From: Diadema setosum
Lineage: Eukaryota > Echinodermata > Echinoidea > Diadematoida > Diadematidae
Reading direction: 5' to 3'
Length of the DNA: 64,000 nt
Assembly: GCA_033980235.1 (NCBI GenBank)
Contig: CM067069.1
Coordinates: forward strand, 16,558,650 to 16,622,649
The position numbers and the translations under genes are program-made. Numbering within the stretch: position 1 is the first letter of the stretch; each line of letters opens with the position of its first letter. This document shows, piece after piece, positions 1-10,462 of this stretch. The notes beneath the pieces were generated by a model, which saw nothing but the letters and a program-made list of their open reading frames with translations, made no database searches and was not told the DNA's origin.

Positions 1-603
1 CGTAATCTTGGTGTTGTTTATGATGCAAATCTGACATTCAAAGACCACATTTCATATGTATCCCAATCTGTAAGATTTCATTTTCGTAACCTGGGCTCAA
101 TTCGGTGATATTTAACTAGATCAGCAGCAGAAAAACTGATGCATGCTCTTATTTCGTCTCGTCTAGATTTCTGCAATTCTCTGTTTTGCAGTCTTCCACA
201 AAAAGAACTCAGTAAACTGCAACGTCTTCAGAATTGTGCCGCTAGATTACTTATTTTCAAGAAGAAAACTGTGCATACTACCCCAATACTTCGGTCCCTA
301 CATTGGCTTCCTGTTGAAAAACATATTAACTTCAAGATTCTTCTTCTTGTTTACCGTACATTGGGCAAATTTGCCCCTGTCTACCTTCAAAATACTCTTC
401 ATCTTCACCAACCACCACGTAATCTACGTTCATCAAACTCGCTAAAATTACAGGTACCTCGAATCAAGCATAATTGGGGGGATCGGGCTTTTTCATATAT
501 GGGCCCAAAACTATGGAATGGCCTACCAAAATCTCTTAGAGAAGCATCTTCCATTGATAGTTTCAAAAAGAATCTCAAGACGTATATTTTTAATTTGAAT
601 TGA
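1..603 (+). pseudogene. LINE ORF2 C-terminal (thumb and tail) fragment
   Basis: Frame 1 reads RNLGVVYDANLTFKDHI at 1-51, the usual sequence just after the RT palm (GV.D..L.F..HI). It continues through [25 protein letters not shown] and [20 protein letters not shown] to [14 protein letters not shown] and the stop. These blocks match the C-terminal region of L2/CR1 RT proteins. An in-frame TGA at 106-108 breaks the ORF, so this copy is dead. The catalytic palm is not in the window. Confidence 0.85.
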
Positions 604-790
604 CAATATTGTATGCCTGTATGTAATGTATGTGTACATATATATTGTTTGTTGGTTTATTGTCTTATTATTTTCTGTGATACTGTTGTAACGTGACACA
701 ATATGTACTCTGTTCTATAGCGCCTTGAGTATCTTTTTTAGGTAGAAATGTGCGCTCTACAAGAGTCTCACTATTATCATTATTATTATT
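1..790 (+). mobile_element. 3' end of an L2/CR1-group LINE
   Basis: This is the 3' part of a non-LTR retrotransposon that enters from the left edge. It holds the C-terminal part of the reverse-transcriptase ORF up to a stop at 601-603. A short 3' UTR follows, containing a GCGCCTTGAG...GTGCGCTCTACAAGA hairpin-like end at about 720-765. The element finishes in an ATT/ATC microsatellite at 771-797. That combination of a stem-like 3' end and a short-oligomer tail instead of poly(A) is typical of the L2/CR1 group. The 5' part lies outside the window. Confidence 0.85.
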
Positions 791-797
791 ATCATAC

Positions 798-1043
798 CAT
801 ATACTGTACCACCCGTGTTACCCGTGTGTGTGCGCGCGATTGATGAGGAAGTGGGGGTGGGGTGCGCGATATGACGCGTGCATGAACAATCGAATCGAAC
901 AAAATGAGAGAGTGGTTGGATCCACATAGCGTGCACTCCATATAAGGAAAAATTGCCGTAACAAAATGGCGGTGGCAGCAAGTTTAGGTGGCTGCGTATT
1001 TCCTGGGTGAACACGCATTCCACTATGTTTTAGTTCGGTGTTT
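798..1043. other. Unassigned spacer
   Basis: Sequence of mixed composition with some CpG and GTGTG runs lies between the LINE tail and the next inverted repeat. I see no ORF with family resemblance and no clear repeat. Confidence 0.5.
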
Positions 1044-1509
1044 CAGTGCCAGTGGTGTGTGTAGTAGTCTTGGCAAATGCAGACTTTTTCTTTGACAAGC
1101 AAGGGTTTGTGCCTGCAAACTAACTTTTCATATCAAGTGGTAGCTCGGGCGATACTGATCGCTATTATTTCAAAGTAGATTGTTCTGAAGCAGATGAGAT
1201 GAAGCAAAAAAAAAATTCAAATAGAGGTAGTAGCTTGAAACTTGGCACCAATCTTGTTATAGATAATTTAAGACAGAATTTAGATCAACCGCTCAAAAAA
1301 AAAAAAAATCAAGAGGACAGCCATCAAAGTTGACATACTGTAGTGTATTGCGCCAAATTAAATGTATTATTTCGTTTTTGATACAATTTTGTCTGTTGTG
1401 CTATCTTAAACCGTCTTAGATTTTTATGGACACATTTTCAAAACCAGTGATATTCTACTCTCCGAAAAAGGAAAAAAAAAACAAATCGAGTGGAAGTTTT
1501 TACTTTTGA

Positions 1510-1850
1510 TATGAGGAGTGAATAACAGAAAACGGTGAATTTAGAGTGAAATTGGAGTGACTTTTGAGTGAAAATGTTTATTTTCACTCATTTTAGAGTG
1601 ACCTTAGGCAGGGCTCCACACTAACTTTTATTTTTGGTGGCCCAAAGGCAATTATCAGACCTCATTTGGTGGCCCGATCAGGCCACCAAATTCTTCATTT
1701 CTGACTTTTTGGTGGCCCCGGGCCACCGGACCACCGTTAGTGTCGAGCCCTGCCTTAGGGATCACTCGTCACTCTTTGAGTGATCCCCAAGGTCACTCTG
1801 AAATGAATGAAGATGAACATTTTCACTCTCGAGTGATCCTGATATCTAAT
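1510..1850. repeat. GAGTGA-rich foldback
   Basis: The hexamer GAGTGA and its complement TCACTC occur many times. Without the MITE inserted at 1609, the sequence reads AGAGTGACCTTAGGGATCACTC followed by its near complement GAGTGATCCCCAAGGTCACTCT, which makes a hairpin. No coding potential is seen. Confidence 0.6.
1609..1752. mobile_element. 144-bp hAT-like MITE
   Basis: The ends are CAGGGCTCCACACTAAC and GTTAGTGTCGAGCCCTG, inverted repeats with one mismatch. Inner GGTGGCC/GGCCACC repeats let the whole unit fold. It is flanked on both sides by CCTTAGG (1602-1608 and 1753-1759), a perfect 7-bp direct duplication. A CAGGG start and a duplication of about 8 bp are usual for hAT elements; the 7-bp length makes the superfamily call tentative. 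The target is the GAGTGA foldback. Confidence 0.75.
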
Positions 1851-1852
1851 AT

Positions 1853-2819
1853 GGGAAATCATCTACAAATGGCATAAGTTCAGATCAATTGTGACACTAT
1901 AACCCACATGAAATCAGCCTGCAAACAATGTAAGAAAAATCTGTTAACAGAAAATACAGTTTCAGAATGCTTATTTGTAAATGTGAATATACAGCACGAA
2001 TAATCAATTTGGACAATTTTATTCGAACAATATACTGAAAAGTAATTTCGCACAACACATTTAAGAGCAAAGTTGAGAAATTGCCGCCATGTCGGATTGT
2101 GTTTTTTTTTTTTTTTTTTTTGGGGGGGGGGGGGTTCGGATCACAAGGGCTTTCAAGGACATCTACGGATCAGACATTATTACACATTATACCATCGTCA
2201 TTCACGTTTCTACAACAGCAGAGTAACATACAAGTAAAAAAGCATATCTTTGATACAGAAGTATTTCTATTTTGTCAAAGATTGGGCCTTACCCAAACAC
2301 TGGAATGAGCCCCACCCCCAAAAAAAGACCCTCAATATGGTTTACACTAGTACAATATCATTCGGATGTATAGAAACATGTAATAGACAGCAATATAAGA
2401 AGATTAAAAAAATATATCAAATTTTAAGTTATAAGTTGAGATTTAACTTTGACGCAGCACACTAAAGGTGTTTTTTTTTACCATTGGGAGAAATATCATA
2501 TTCAATTTATATGTGCAGCATAAATGTATTACAAAACATTCTACCATGTAAAAAAAAATATAATAAAGCCTAAAACATACGGAGATATCACCATTTCTTT
2601 TCAAGAAACCATAACCATAATAACTGTTGACAATTTAGTATATAAAAACCATTCTTATCAGATCTATTTATTATATTTAACAATATTTAGCATTAATTAT
2701 ACTGTTTTAAGTTTGTACATTAGTTGTTCTATCCCTAACTCACAGTTTAGAACTAGTTTGAGGAATTAAGTAAAGCTGGGTTTTTGTTTTACGTGCACTA
2801 AAGGTAAATAATGCCTTGA
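1853..2819. other. AT-rich interior without genes
   Basis: AT-rich sequence with a T20-G13 homopolymer junction at 2102-2134. The short reading frames are driven by low complexity and show no domain resemblance. Confidence 0.5.
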
Positions 2820-3065
2820 ACGACAACCTCGATTAGTTACCGCCATCTTGAATTTTGTGTGGATACTATTTTTATCGCTAAACATTACACATTGGCAAAA
2901 TTTGTGCCTAATTCCAAGCTCCTATCTCTTTTTTGGAAAATACTTTCTGTTCAATCTTATGTGCCTCAGAACAATCTACTATGATGAAATGCTACAGTAA
3001 TAGCGACTAGCGTCACCTGCACTTGGCATGAAAAGTTAGTTTGCAGGTACTTGCAAGTCACTAGA
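2820..3065. repeat. Diverged second copy of the 1044/4302 arm
   Basis: The segment carries ACCGCCATCTTGAATTTT, CAGAACAATCTACTATGA, AATAGCGACTAGCGTCACC and ATGAAAAGTTAGTTTGCAGG. They lie in the same order and orientation as the right arm at 4045-4250, with many differences. It suggests an older insertion or duplication of the same family. Confidence 0.65.
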
Positions 3066-3239
3066 CCATTACAGTATTACATGTGACCATGTAAACACAT
3101 TGTATGCAAAATTTATAATGCATAAATATAATTTTTTCAAGTTTTAGATGTTAACTTGTCGACAGTGTATGATATTGCCTGTAATTCCAGAAATAATATT
3201 ATGAATTATGTCTCAATCTCAGTAAATCTCAATCTCAAT

Positions 3240-3900
3240 CGCAGGTTTCAAAATAATTCTTCAGTTCTTCTTTGATAAATACTAAATCATGCATTTTTAC
3301 ATTTCTTCCTTTTTGCAAAACAATATAAAAATATGGATCCCCCCCCCAAAAAAAAGAGAAGCAAACAAACAACCCCCCAATTTATTACAATACACAGCTA
3401 AAGTGGTATCAACTTTTAGAAAGTTATACTCTCCTTCATAATGACATCAAATTTGTTGCAATCCAATGTCTCTATCAAATTTTATGTTTGAAATGTTAAA
3501 TTCAATAAAAATGGCAGCCCTATTGGACCGCATCTGTACTTTGGAGGTTTTTGCAACAAATCTGCTGAGGTGCACTTACGGAACATTGCTTAGTATGCTT
3601 AATATTATGTATGATCTTGTTTATAGAGAGAGTGGAACTCGAAAAGTAAGCACGATCTTGGATTTGACCCTCTGTGACGTCTTTGGGAACAGACGCGTGT
3701 AAATACATATCACGTAAAATGAGATTTCAAGTTTGAGACATAACTCCTGAACCAAATACAATACTGACATCTAATTTTCTCCAGATATTGATTATATGGG
3801 AAAGATGTTAATTTCTGCATGGTTTTCATAAACATTTTAATTTTTTTAAACTTTTTAGAGAAATATTCATGGTGCATTCTGAAAAATGTCTCCATAAAAA
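3240..3900. repeat. Repeat A, copy 1 plus start of a second unit
   Basis: Blocks such as AAGTGGTATCAACTTTTAGA, TGTTGCAATCCAATGTCTC, GCAACAAATCTGCTGAGG and ATAGAGAGAGTGGAACTC recur in the same order at 5346-5935 and 8665-8880. At about 3718 the unit passes into TTTCAAGTTTGAGACAT and CCTGAACCAAATAC, the block that begins copy 2 at 5349. Repeat A therefore appears to be organised in tandem with a period of roughly half a kilobase. No protein is evident. Confidence 0.7.
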
Positions 3901-4273
3901 CCTAAGATGGTTTGAAATACCATTAAAATGTTCAGAATATATAAAAACCATATAAATGGGCAGCAAAACAGACAAAATTGTATCAAAATCGAAATGATAC
4001 ATTTACTTTGGCGCAATACACTATGTCAGCTGTGATGTCCTGCAATCTTGAATTTTTTGAGTGATTGATCAAAATTTTGTTTTAAACTTTCTATACCAAG
4101 GTTGTTTCAAGCTTCTACCTCCATTTGAAAGATATTTTTTGCTTCATCTCATCTGCTTCAGAACAATCTACTTTGAAATAATAGCGATCAGCGTCACCTG
4201 AGCTAACACTTGGTATGAAAAGCTAGTTTGCAGGCACAAACCCTTGTTTGTCAAAGAAAAAGTCTGCGTTTGC

Positions 4274-4341
4274 CAAGACTACTACACGCACCACTGGCAC
4301 TGCTACAAGCGCCAGCGCCAGTGGTACGTGTAGTCGTCTTG
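4274..4341. repeat. Hairpin at the junction of two elements
   Basis: CCAAGACTACTACACGCACC (start of the arm, 4274-4299) pairs with its near complement at 4316-4341, leaving a loop of about 16 nt. It sits between the outer tip of the 1044-4302 element and the next foldback. Confidence 0.6.
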
Positions 4342-4348
4342 GCGCGAA

Positions 4349-5310
4349 AGGGGTGCGTTCGAGCGCTCTAAAGCGAACCAAAAGCCGGGTTCACACGTAC
4401 AAGTTAGCGGGATGACGATCGCGATGCTCATCCCGAGTTTTTTTTTTGCGAGCGTCCACACGTACCAAATTAGCGGGATAGCGATCGCGATCGGTATCCC
4501 GCTAATTTGGCGAGCGTCCACACGTACCGAATTATCCCGCTAACCTACTGCCGATAGAGATAACAGCAAAGCCTGCAAACTGGGTCACACAGTGCCTGCG
4601 CGCACTTACCTTTGTCCATTGTCTTTTACGCGTCATTGGTGTGGTTCGCGCGCTGTTGTTATTGTTCTCCAAAGAGGTGAAGGACGAGCTCCTCGCAGAG
4701 GCCTCGCTGTTGTGATGTGCGCATTGCATGATGGGATGTAAAAACTCGAGATTCTAATCCCGACCGTTCACACGTACCAGCGCGGGGCCAATTATCCCGC
4801 TAATTGGCGAACCAGCGCAAGATTTCTTGGGATTAGCATCGCGATGCAAACACGTGCAAAAACTCGGGATGACGATCGCGATGCAAATCTCGAGATTTGT
4901 ATCCCGCTAATTGATGTACGTGTGAACCCGGCTAAAAGCGTACCGTACCGTACCATGCCAATTTTGGAGCGTTCGAGCGCTCTGTGGAGAAAGCGTACTC
5001 ACGAGTTATTTTTAGAAAGGTCACGCTTGTTTGTAGCAAGAATGTCATTCACCCCTGGCGCTTGAACTACTTACAGCTGTCCAGAACAAAGAGAATGATG
5101 TTTTTGCATTGTGACGTATGCGCATGATACGCGCATGCTTTACAACGAACTTTTGGTACGCTTTGGTACGCTTTTGGAGCACATCGGGAAGTGGTCCACT
5201 TTTGGCTCGGTACAGTACGGTACGGTACACTTTAGGAGCGTTCGAACGCTCCTCTGGCGCGGGTACGGTAAGGTACAGTTCGCTTTAGGAGAGCGATCGA
5301 ACGCACCCCT
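4349..5310. mobile_element. Foldback element with AGGGGTGCGTTCGA ends
   Basis: The left end AGGGGTGCGTTCGAGCGCTC and the right end, which in reverse complement reads AGGGGTGCGTTCGATCGCTC, are inverted repeats continuing through AAAGCG. The subterminal DNA is filled with GGTACGGTACGG and GAGCGTTCGA motifs on both sides. A second element (4383-4933) is inserted near the left end. There is no transposase, and no target duplication could be assigned. Confidence 0.65.
4383..4933. mobile_element. 551-bp MITE with AGCCGGGTTCACACGTAC ends
   Basis: AGCCGGGTTCACACGTAC at the left is matched by GTACGTGTGAACCCGGCT at the right, a perfect 18-bp inverted repeat. Inside, blocks such as TTAGCGGGAT, GACGATCGCGATGC and TATCCCGCTAATT alternate on both strands, so it can fold extensively. 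No ORF of note. Both sides carry AAA, too short to be sure of a target duplication. Confidence 0.75.
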
Positions 5311-5388
5311 TGTCTCGTCACAACTAAAGTGGCCATTTTTACATAGTGAGTTTTCAAGTTTGAGACATCATATCTCCTGAACCAAACA

Positions 5389-5642
5389 TGTGGGGGCGCT
5401 GTGGCATAGTGGATAAGACTCCCGACTCCCGACCGGAGGACCGTGAGTTCGAATCCCGCCCAGTGCTTACATCCTTGGACAAGATGTTTTTACCCACAAT
5501 GTCCCTCTCGACCCAGGTGTATAAATGGGTACCTGGCAACGCTAGGGTAATAATAATAGCAGGGCCCTCTGGTAGAGCAGTGGCAACACTGAAGAGGCTA
5601 CCCTGGGTAAATAAGACCTTATTATTATTATTATTATTATAA
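5389..5642 (+). mobile_element. tRNA-headed SINE with ATT tail
   Basis: The head GGGGGCGCTGTGGCATAGTG carries an A-box-like block (5399-5418) and a B box GAGTTCGAATCCC (5445-5457), the internal RNA polymerase III promoter. The body includes CCCTCTCGACCCAGGTGTAT and AATGGGTACCTGGC, a central block resembling one shared by widespread animal SINEs (I recall the MetaSINE group). The tail is (ATT)n at 5620-5641. It interrupts repeat A; AAAC on each side could be a short target duplication. It runs in the same direction as the LINE downstream. Confidence 0.8.
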
Positions 5643-5969
5643 ACGCGGTACTGACCCCTAATTTTCTCCAAATGTTGATTATATGTCAAACTAAATTCTT
5701 GAAACGTTTCAAGATAATCTCATAGTCTTTCTCTGATTTATGCTGAATCAAGCATTTTCATGATTTTCCTTTTTTTTCAGAAAAATATCAAAAAATGAGT
5801 GTTTTTTCCTTAAAATCTCAATTCAGTTATCACAATATCCCACAAAAATGGTATCAACTTGTAGAAAATTTTATCTTCTTTCATATGATATCACATTTGT
5901 TGAAATCTGATGTTTCTATCGAATTCTATCATTTAAATATGATAGTGTTAAATATGATAGTGTTAAATA

Positions 5970-8660
5970 TGATATGATGTTTATGATAGTGATGATGTTA
6001 ATATATCATTTAATAATTTTTCAGGGATAATTAATAATCATTTAGATGAATATATACCTAAATCAAAAGATAAGTTAGCTGATTATAAAACATCCCCCAG
6101 ATTTCCATGGATATCAAAATCTCTTCTTCGTTCAATTAACAGGAAAAATAGATTATATTACAAATTTAAAATGAAAAAAAACTGAGAAGTCAAAAGAAAA
6201 ATACACTTCCTATAGAAATACTTTAACCAAGATTATACTGTTGGAAAAGAGGAAATATTATATGTTTCAGTTAGAAAAATATAGACATGATATGAAGAAT
6301 ACATGGAAGATTTTAAACCAGGCCATGAATATATCAAAAAAGAAATCAAATATTACAAAAATAAGATATGATAACAAAATATATGAAGATTCAAGTGAAA
6401 TAGCTAATATATTTAATTCTTATTTTTCAATGATTGGGGAGAATTTGGCAAAAAGGGTACCACAGTCAAATACGCATTTTTCAACATTTTTAGGTCAATC
6501 TAACTCAAGTTCTATTTTTTTTTTGTTCCAGTTACGAAATATGAAATTATTGATATTGTTACTGCAATGAACGACAAGCGAAGTGCTGGTTATGATGACA
6601 TAAGTAATTTCATTTTAAAGGGAATTATATTTTCAATCGCTGATCCACTTTCACATATTTTTAATAGATCTATATTATGTGGTGTTTTTCCTGATTTTAT
6701 GAAAATAGCTAAGGTTTTCCCTTTATTCAAAAAAGGAGATGGTTCTGATATGAGTAATTACAGGCCCATTTCTTTGCTTTCATCTTTATCTAAAATTTTG
6801 GAAAAATTGATATTTAAAAGAACGATTAATTTTTTAAATTTTCATAATGTTTTTACAAATTCTCAATTTGTGTTTCGTCAGAAACACAGTACCATTCATG
6901 CCCTTTTGAAGTTTATCGATCACGCAGCGCAAACTATTGATAATCATTCTCATCTTATTGGTATATTCCTGGACTTCTCCAAGGCCTTCAATACAATAAA
7001 TCATGAAATTTTACTTCGCAAGTTGTCTCATTATGGAATAAGGGGGAAGGCCTTGGAGTGGTTCAGGAGCTACCTGCAAAACCGCAAACAATACGTATCT
7101 CTGAATGGGAACGTTTCAAGTCTCGAATTCATTAAGTGTGGCGTCCCTCAGGGTAGCTTATTAGGACCTTTACTTTTTATCATTTATATTAATGATTTTT
7201 GCAGATCATCCGACGTGTTGTCATTTATACTTTTTGCTGATGATTCAAATATTTTTTTTTTCACATCAAAATCCAGATAAACTCGTGCACATTGTTAATT
7301 CCGAATTGAAAAAAGTGACCCAGTGGATAAGAGCTAATAAATTATCTCTTAATCTTTTGAAAACTAAATATAATATGTTATTTAGCAATTCTATAGAAGC
7401 ATTACGTAAAGAGATTATTTTTGATGAGAGCCTATTAGAACGCGTATCTCATATAAAATTCCTTGGGATTACAGTAGACGATAAATTATCATGGAGGCCA
7501 CATATTACTAACATTTAGTACAATAATTTCACGTAATATTGGTATGATTAATAGACTTAAGTTTCATATTCCATTGTCTTCTTTGCTGACGTTGTATTTT
7601 TCTTTTATTTTACCTTATCTTAATTACGGTCTTTTAGCATGGGGTAGTGCTCATCAAACTTTATTAGACAGACTACTGTTATTACAAAAAAGGGCACTTC
7701 GTGTTATTTGTGGCGTCCCACCACGTTCCCATACAGATCCATTATTCACTAAATACAAGATTTTAAAAATTAAAGATTTGTATTTTTTTCAACTTGGACA
7801 GTTTATGTTTAATTTCAACGCAAATGCACTTCCCTGTATATTCAATTCAATGTTTACAAGGAATCAGTGTTTCCATAATTATCCCACCAGGCAATCTTCT
7901 GAGTTTCATTTACTCCTTCTGAGAACATTATTGGCTCAGAATACATTGATATACACAGGCCCTAGATTCTGGAATTCATTAAGTTGCGAAATGAAAAATT
8001 CTCCTTCTTTGTACTCTTTTAAGCGGAAGTTGAAATCCTTTCTGTTAAACCCTCTCTGATTTTTCGCTTTTATTAACCAAGTCCCAACAACCACAGGGTT
8101 CATCATCCAACCATCAATCAATTAATCTCTGAATTTATTATAATGAAATAGCCATCATAATCTCTGCACGGCTGTATGCAGCCACCAGCTGTTTGAAGCA
8201 CCTCTTCAATTCCCTCTTCAATTTCCTCTTTCGTTTCCCTCTTTCGTTTCCCTGATCAGCGTGTAGGCATTCTCTTTCTTCTTTCCCTCCTTCCTTCCTT
8301 TTTTCCATCTATTTTGTCAAGTCGTGTCATGTTGCTGTGTGTCTCCTATTTTGTTCCGTTTTGTCTTAAATTATACTTGGCTAAGCATATGCAAATAAGT
8401 ATTTCATTAGATTTTTCTTGAGGGGTTCACAATCTACAAGCTTGCTTTTTAGTGGACCTCTCAGTTCTTTTTTTTTTCCAACTGAAACATAACCTTGTAT
8501 TTTTTTTGCGCATACATGCATATAACTTTATTATTGTATCATTCATTTTCAAGATGTATGTACACGATTGTGATATGATTCCTAATTTATACTGTGTTAT
8601 GTTCTGTTGGAAAAAAGGAGAAGGATATAATAAAATGAAATGAAATGAAAAATGAAATGA
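5970..8660 (+). mobile_element. 5'-truncated CR1/L2-group LINE inserted in repeat A
   Basis: The element begins within the endonuclease-RT linker (DDVNISFNNF at about 5982-6011), carries the RT and C-terminal region to a stop near 8060, and has a 3' UTR of about 570 bp. It ends in a TGAAA/AAATG oligomer tail at 8627-8660. A related copy on the minus strand at 41119-45121 shares PWISKSLLRSINRKN and most of the RT. At the 5' junction AAATATGATAGTGTT is repeated about three times (5933-5976), possibly filler made during integration. Confidence 0.85.
5982..8059 (+). pseudogene. LINE ORF2: reverse transcriptase, frameshifted
   Basis: The pieces read, in order: linker PWISKSLLRSINRKN (about 6105-6150); pre-RT region 6241-6530; RT fingers and palm 6567-7280 with KVFPLFKKGD, NYRPISLLS, FLDFSKAFNTINH (about 6966), GVPQGSLLGPLLF (about 7141) and the catalytic FADDSN (7233-7250); LKFLGITVD-type region 7192-7518; and C-terminal region 7544-8059 with GPRFWNSL. 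Two of the three later frame breaks fall at T runs (about 6517 and 7250), and a third lies at 7518-7544. A stop also follows FKMKKN near 6183. The palm aspartates are kept, but the ORF cannot be translated through. No endonuclease domain is present. Confidence 0.85.
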
Positions 8661-8880
8661 AAATAACAAATTCAGTAAATATGGCGGCCATCTTGGACGC
8701 CATCTTGGATTTGGAGGCTTTCGCAACAAATTTTTTGAGGTAGACCAGTGGAATGTCGTTTGTTACAATAAAAACTTGAAAATAAGCATGGTCTACTTAG
8801 TTTGTAGAGAGAGTGCAACTCACTCCTTAAGTAAGCGACTTTTTGGGGTTTGGCCCTCCGGTTAATATTATGTTAAAATC

Positions 8881-9297
8881 CATAGCTGCTGCCAAAATTG
8901 GGATATAGAGTACATTATAAACATGCAGACCAGTACTTTTACATCACCAGAAAATTGACAGATTATTATATCTGTGTATTCCAAATATGTAAGTATTATC
9001 CACTAGGAAACTAAATATATAAGTCTGTGTTTATATATTTGTGTGTATGTGTGCGTGTGTGTGTGTGTATGTGTGTATGAAAGTCTGTTATGTGTTTGTA
9101 TATGTGTTTGTGTGTATATGTTCATGTGTGTATGTCGTATGTACATGTATAAAAATGCTATCACTATATAATGTTACAAAAGTAAAAAAAAACAACAACA
9201 CCGACAACAACAACAACAATATCATCCTGCTGCTGATTAGCATACTCTCCAAATAATTACCGTATATTGCCACACTAAATCCACACACTCTAAGCAA
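8881..9297. other. Low-complexity spacer
   Basis: GT-rich sequence (about 9020-9140) is followed by (CAA)n at 9187-9218. The cysteine/valine-rich and asparagine-rich reading frames here are artefacts of these repeats. No gene seen. Confidence 0.6.
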
Positions 9298-9420
9298 AAA
9301 AGGTTCTCAAATGGTTCTCGTCGGCTCCAAAATGGTTCTCATCAGATGGTTCCCGCAAAATGGTTCCGATGAGCACCTATAAATGGTTCCCAATCGAAAT
9401 GGTTCCGTTCGTCACCATTT
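9298..9420. repeat. AATGGTTC minisatellite
   Basis: The motif AATGGTTC (T or C following) occurs six times in about 120 bp, with GGTTCTC and GATGGTTCCC variants, spaced 14-24 bp apart. It stands alone between AT-rich flanks. Confidence 0.65.
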
Positions 9421-9620
9421 GCTAGTATGCGACCCAGTCCCCGAGTGTTATTTGTGGTAGGCTACTCTTGCAGGTCAAACAATAATTATCTTTAGGTCCA
9501 CTTTCATTTTTCCCCTTGTGTATATTCGAATGCCAGATGTAAGAATCACCAAAACTGTGGTATTGGTACAAAAATATTGTATGTGTTTCTACTGCTGTGA
9601 TATTAAATAATAAAAAGTAC
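9421..9620. other. Unassigned spacer
   Basis: AT-rich sequence without recognisable repeat or ORF. Confidence 0.4.
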
Positions 9621-10315
9621 ATATGTGACACTGCACCTCAAAACAAACAAAAAGTCGCCAGACATGAATTTTTAGTTAAGACCATATTCTGAAAGAACAG
9701 ACTTTAAGCTTTAAAATGATGTATAACTCAAATCAAATGGGCTCTCCTAACCTATCTAAATATTGGAAAGAAAGCACAAACTCAGGAAAAGTGTGAACTG
9801 AGAAAAGAGGCTCTGAAGTACAGTGTCTATTCAAGCGCTTAATCTTTACCAAACCCTGCTGGCTGTGCGATGAATGGAACAAAAACAGGAAGTAAACCAC
9901 CAGAGTGACAACAATGAAGGGATTATCAGATTAAACTGAAATTAAGCATGCCTCATTAACACATTCTGTCCATAATCAATGCCAACTTTCAAAGCAGCAG
10001 CACTATCCTTTCAAAAGTTATTAGAGTTGAAAGTGAAGAGTGTGGACAAGGTTTTTCAGAAATGAAAGAGGAATTCTAAAGACACACCTAATCACACTAT
10101 TCTACCAAAAATGTTCGAGATAAACTGCTAAAAAACCCACTTTCCTGCCCGTTTTATGATACCAAATTTTAGCATAATGTAAAAGAATACCCGCTCTTTC
10201 AGAAAATATGAAAAAGTCAAGTTCGGCTAGGTTGACCCATTTCACTTATTTTCAGTCCTCACGCAAAATCAGTGTGTGCGACTTTATGTTCGTTTTGAGG
10301 TGCACGGTCACATAT
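9621..10315 (+). mobile_element. Element B, copy 1 (695-bp TIR element)
   Basis: The left end ATATGTGACACTGCACCTCA... and the right end, in reverse complement ATATGTGACCGTGCACCTCA..., form TIRs of about 34 bp that run into AAAGTCGC. Two more copies are at 32292-32986 (opposite strand, also 695 bp) and 38394-39085 (692 bp). The interior is non-coding in all three and alignable along its whole length, for example AAGAGGCTCTGAAGTACAG and AGTTGAAAGTGAAGAGTGTG. It is a non-autonomous DNA transposon family; the superfamily is unknown because no target duplication longer than TA or AT stands out. Confidence 0.85.
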
Positions 10316-10462
10316 TATTGTTTTTATCGTAGACTAATGACTTCTCTTGGCTGCGTGCCAACTGACAGCTGCCACGATCCAATTTTAGCGCTCGATCAGA
10401 TATGCGTACGCGTAAACGTACACATACTAGTACTGCACTGTAGGACTATGTACGTAGTAACC

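Larger units (their letters stand above)
1044..4302. repeat. Composite inverted-repeat element with arms of about 400 bp
   Basis: The left arm (1044 to about 1440) is repeated in reverse complement at about 3880-4302. Shared blocks include CAGTGCCAGTGGTG at the outer tips, GTAGTAGTCTTGGCAAA, GACTTTTTCTTTGACAA, AAAGTAGATTGTTCTGAAG and GTGTATTGCGCCAAA. The arms differ by scattered substitutions and small indels, so the structure is old. The interior has no transposase ORF. It holds other nested repeats: the GAGTGA foldback at 1510-1850, a second arm-like copy at 2820-3065, and repeat A at 3240-3900. It is probably a non-autonomous DNA transposon or the remains of several, and no target duplication is obvious. 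Confidence 0.7.
5346..8880. repeat. Repeat A, copy 2, split by a SINE and a LINE
   Basis: Compared with copy 1, this copy runs 5346-5388, is interrupted by the SINE (5389-5642), resumes at 5643-5935, is interrupted by the LINE (about 5970-8660), and ends at 8665-8880. The three pieces line up in order with 3720-3780, 3240-3490 and 3490-3690. The piece after the LINE includes ATGGCGGCCATCTTGG, TTGGAGGCTTTCGCAAC and TAGAGAGAGTGCAACTC. Confidence 0.7.
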
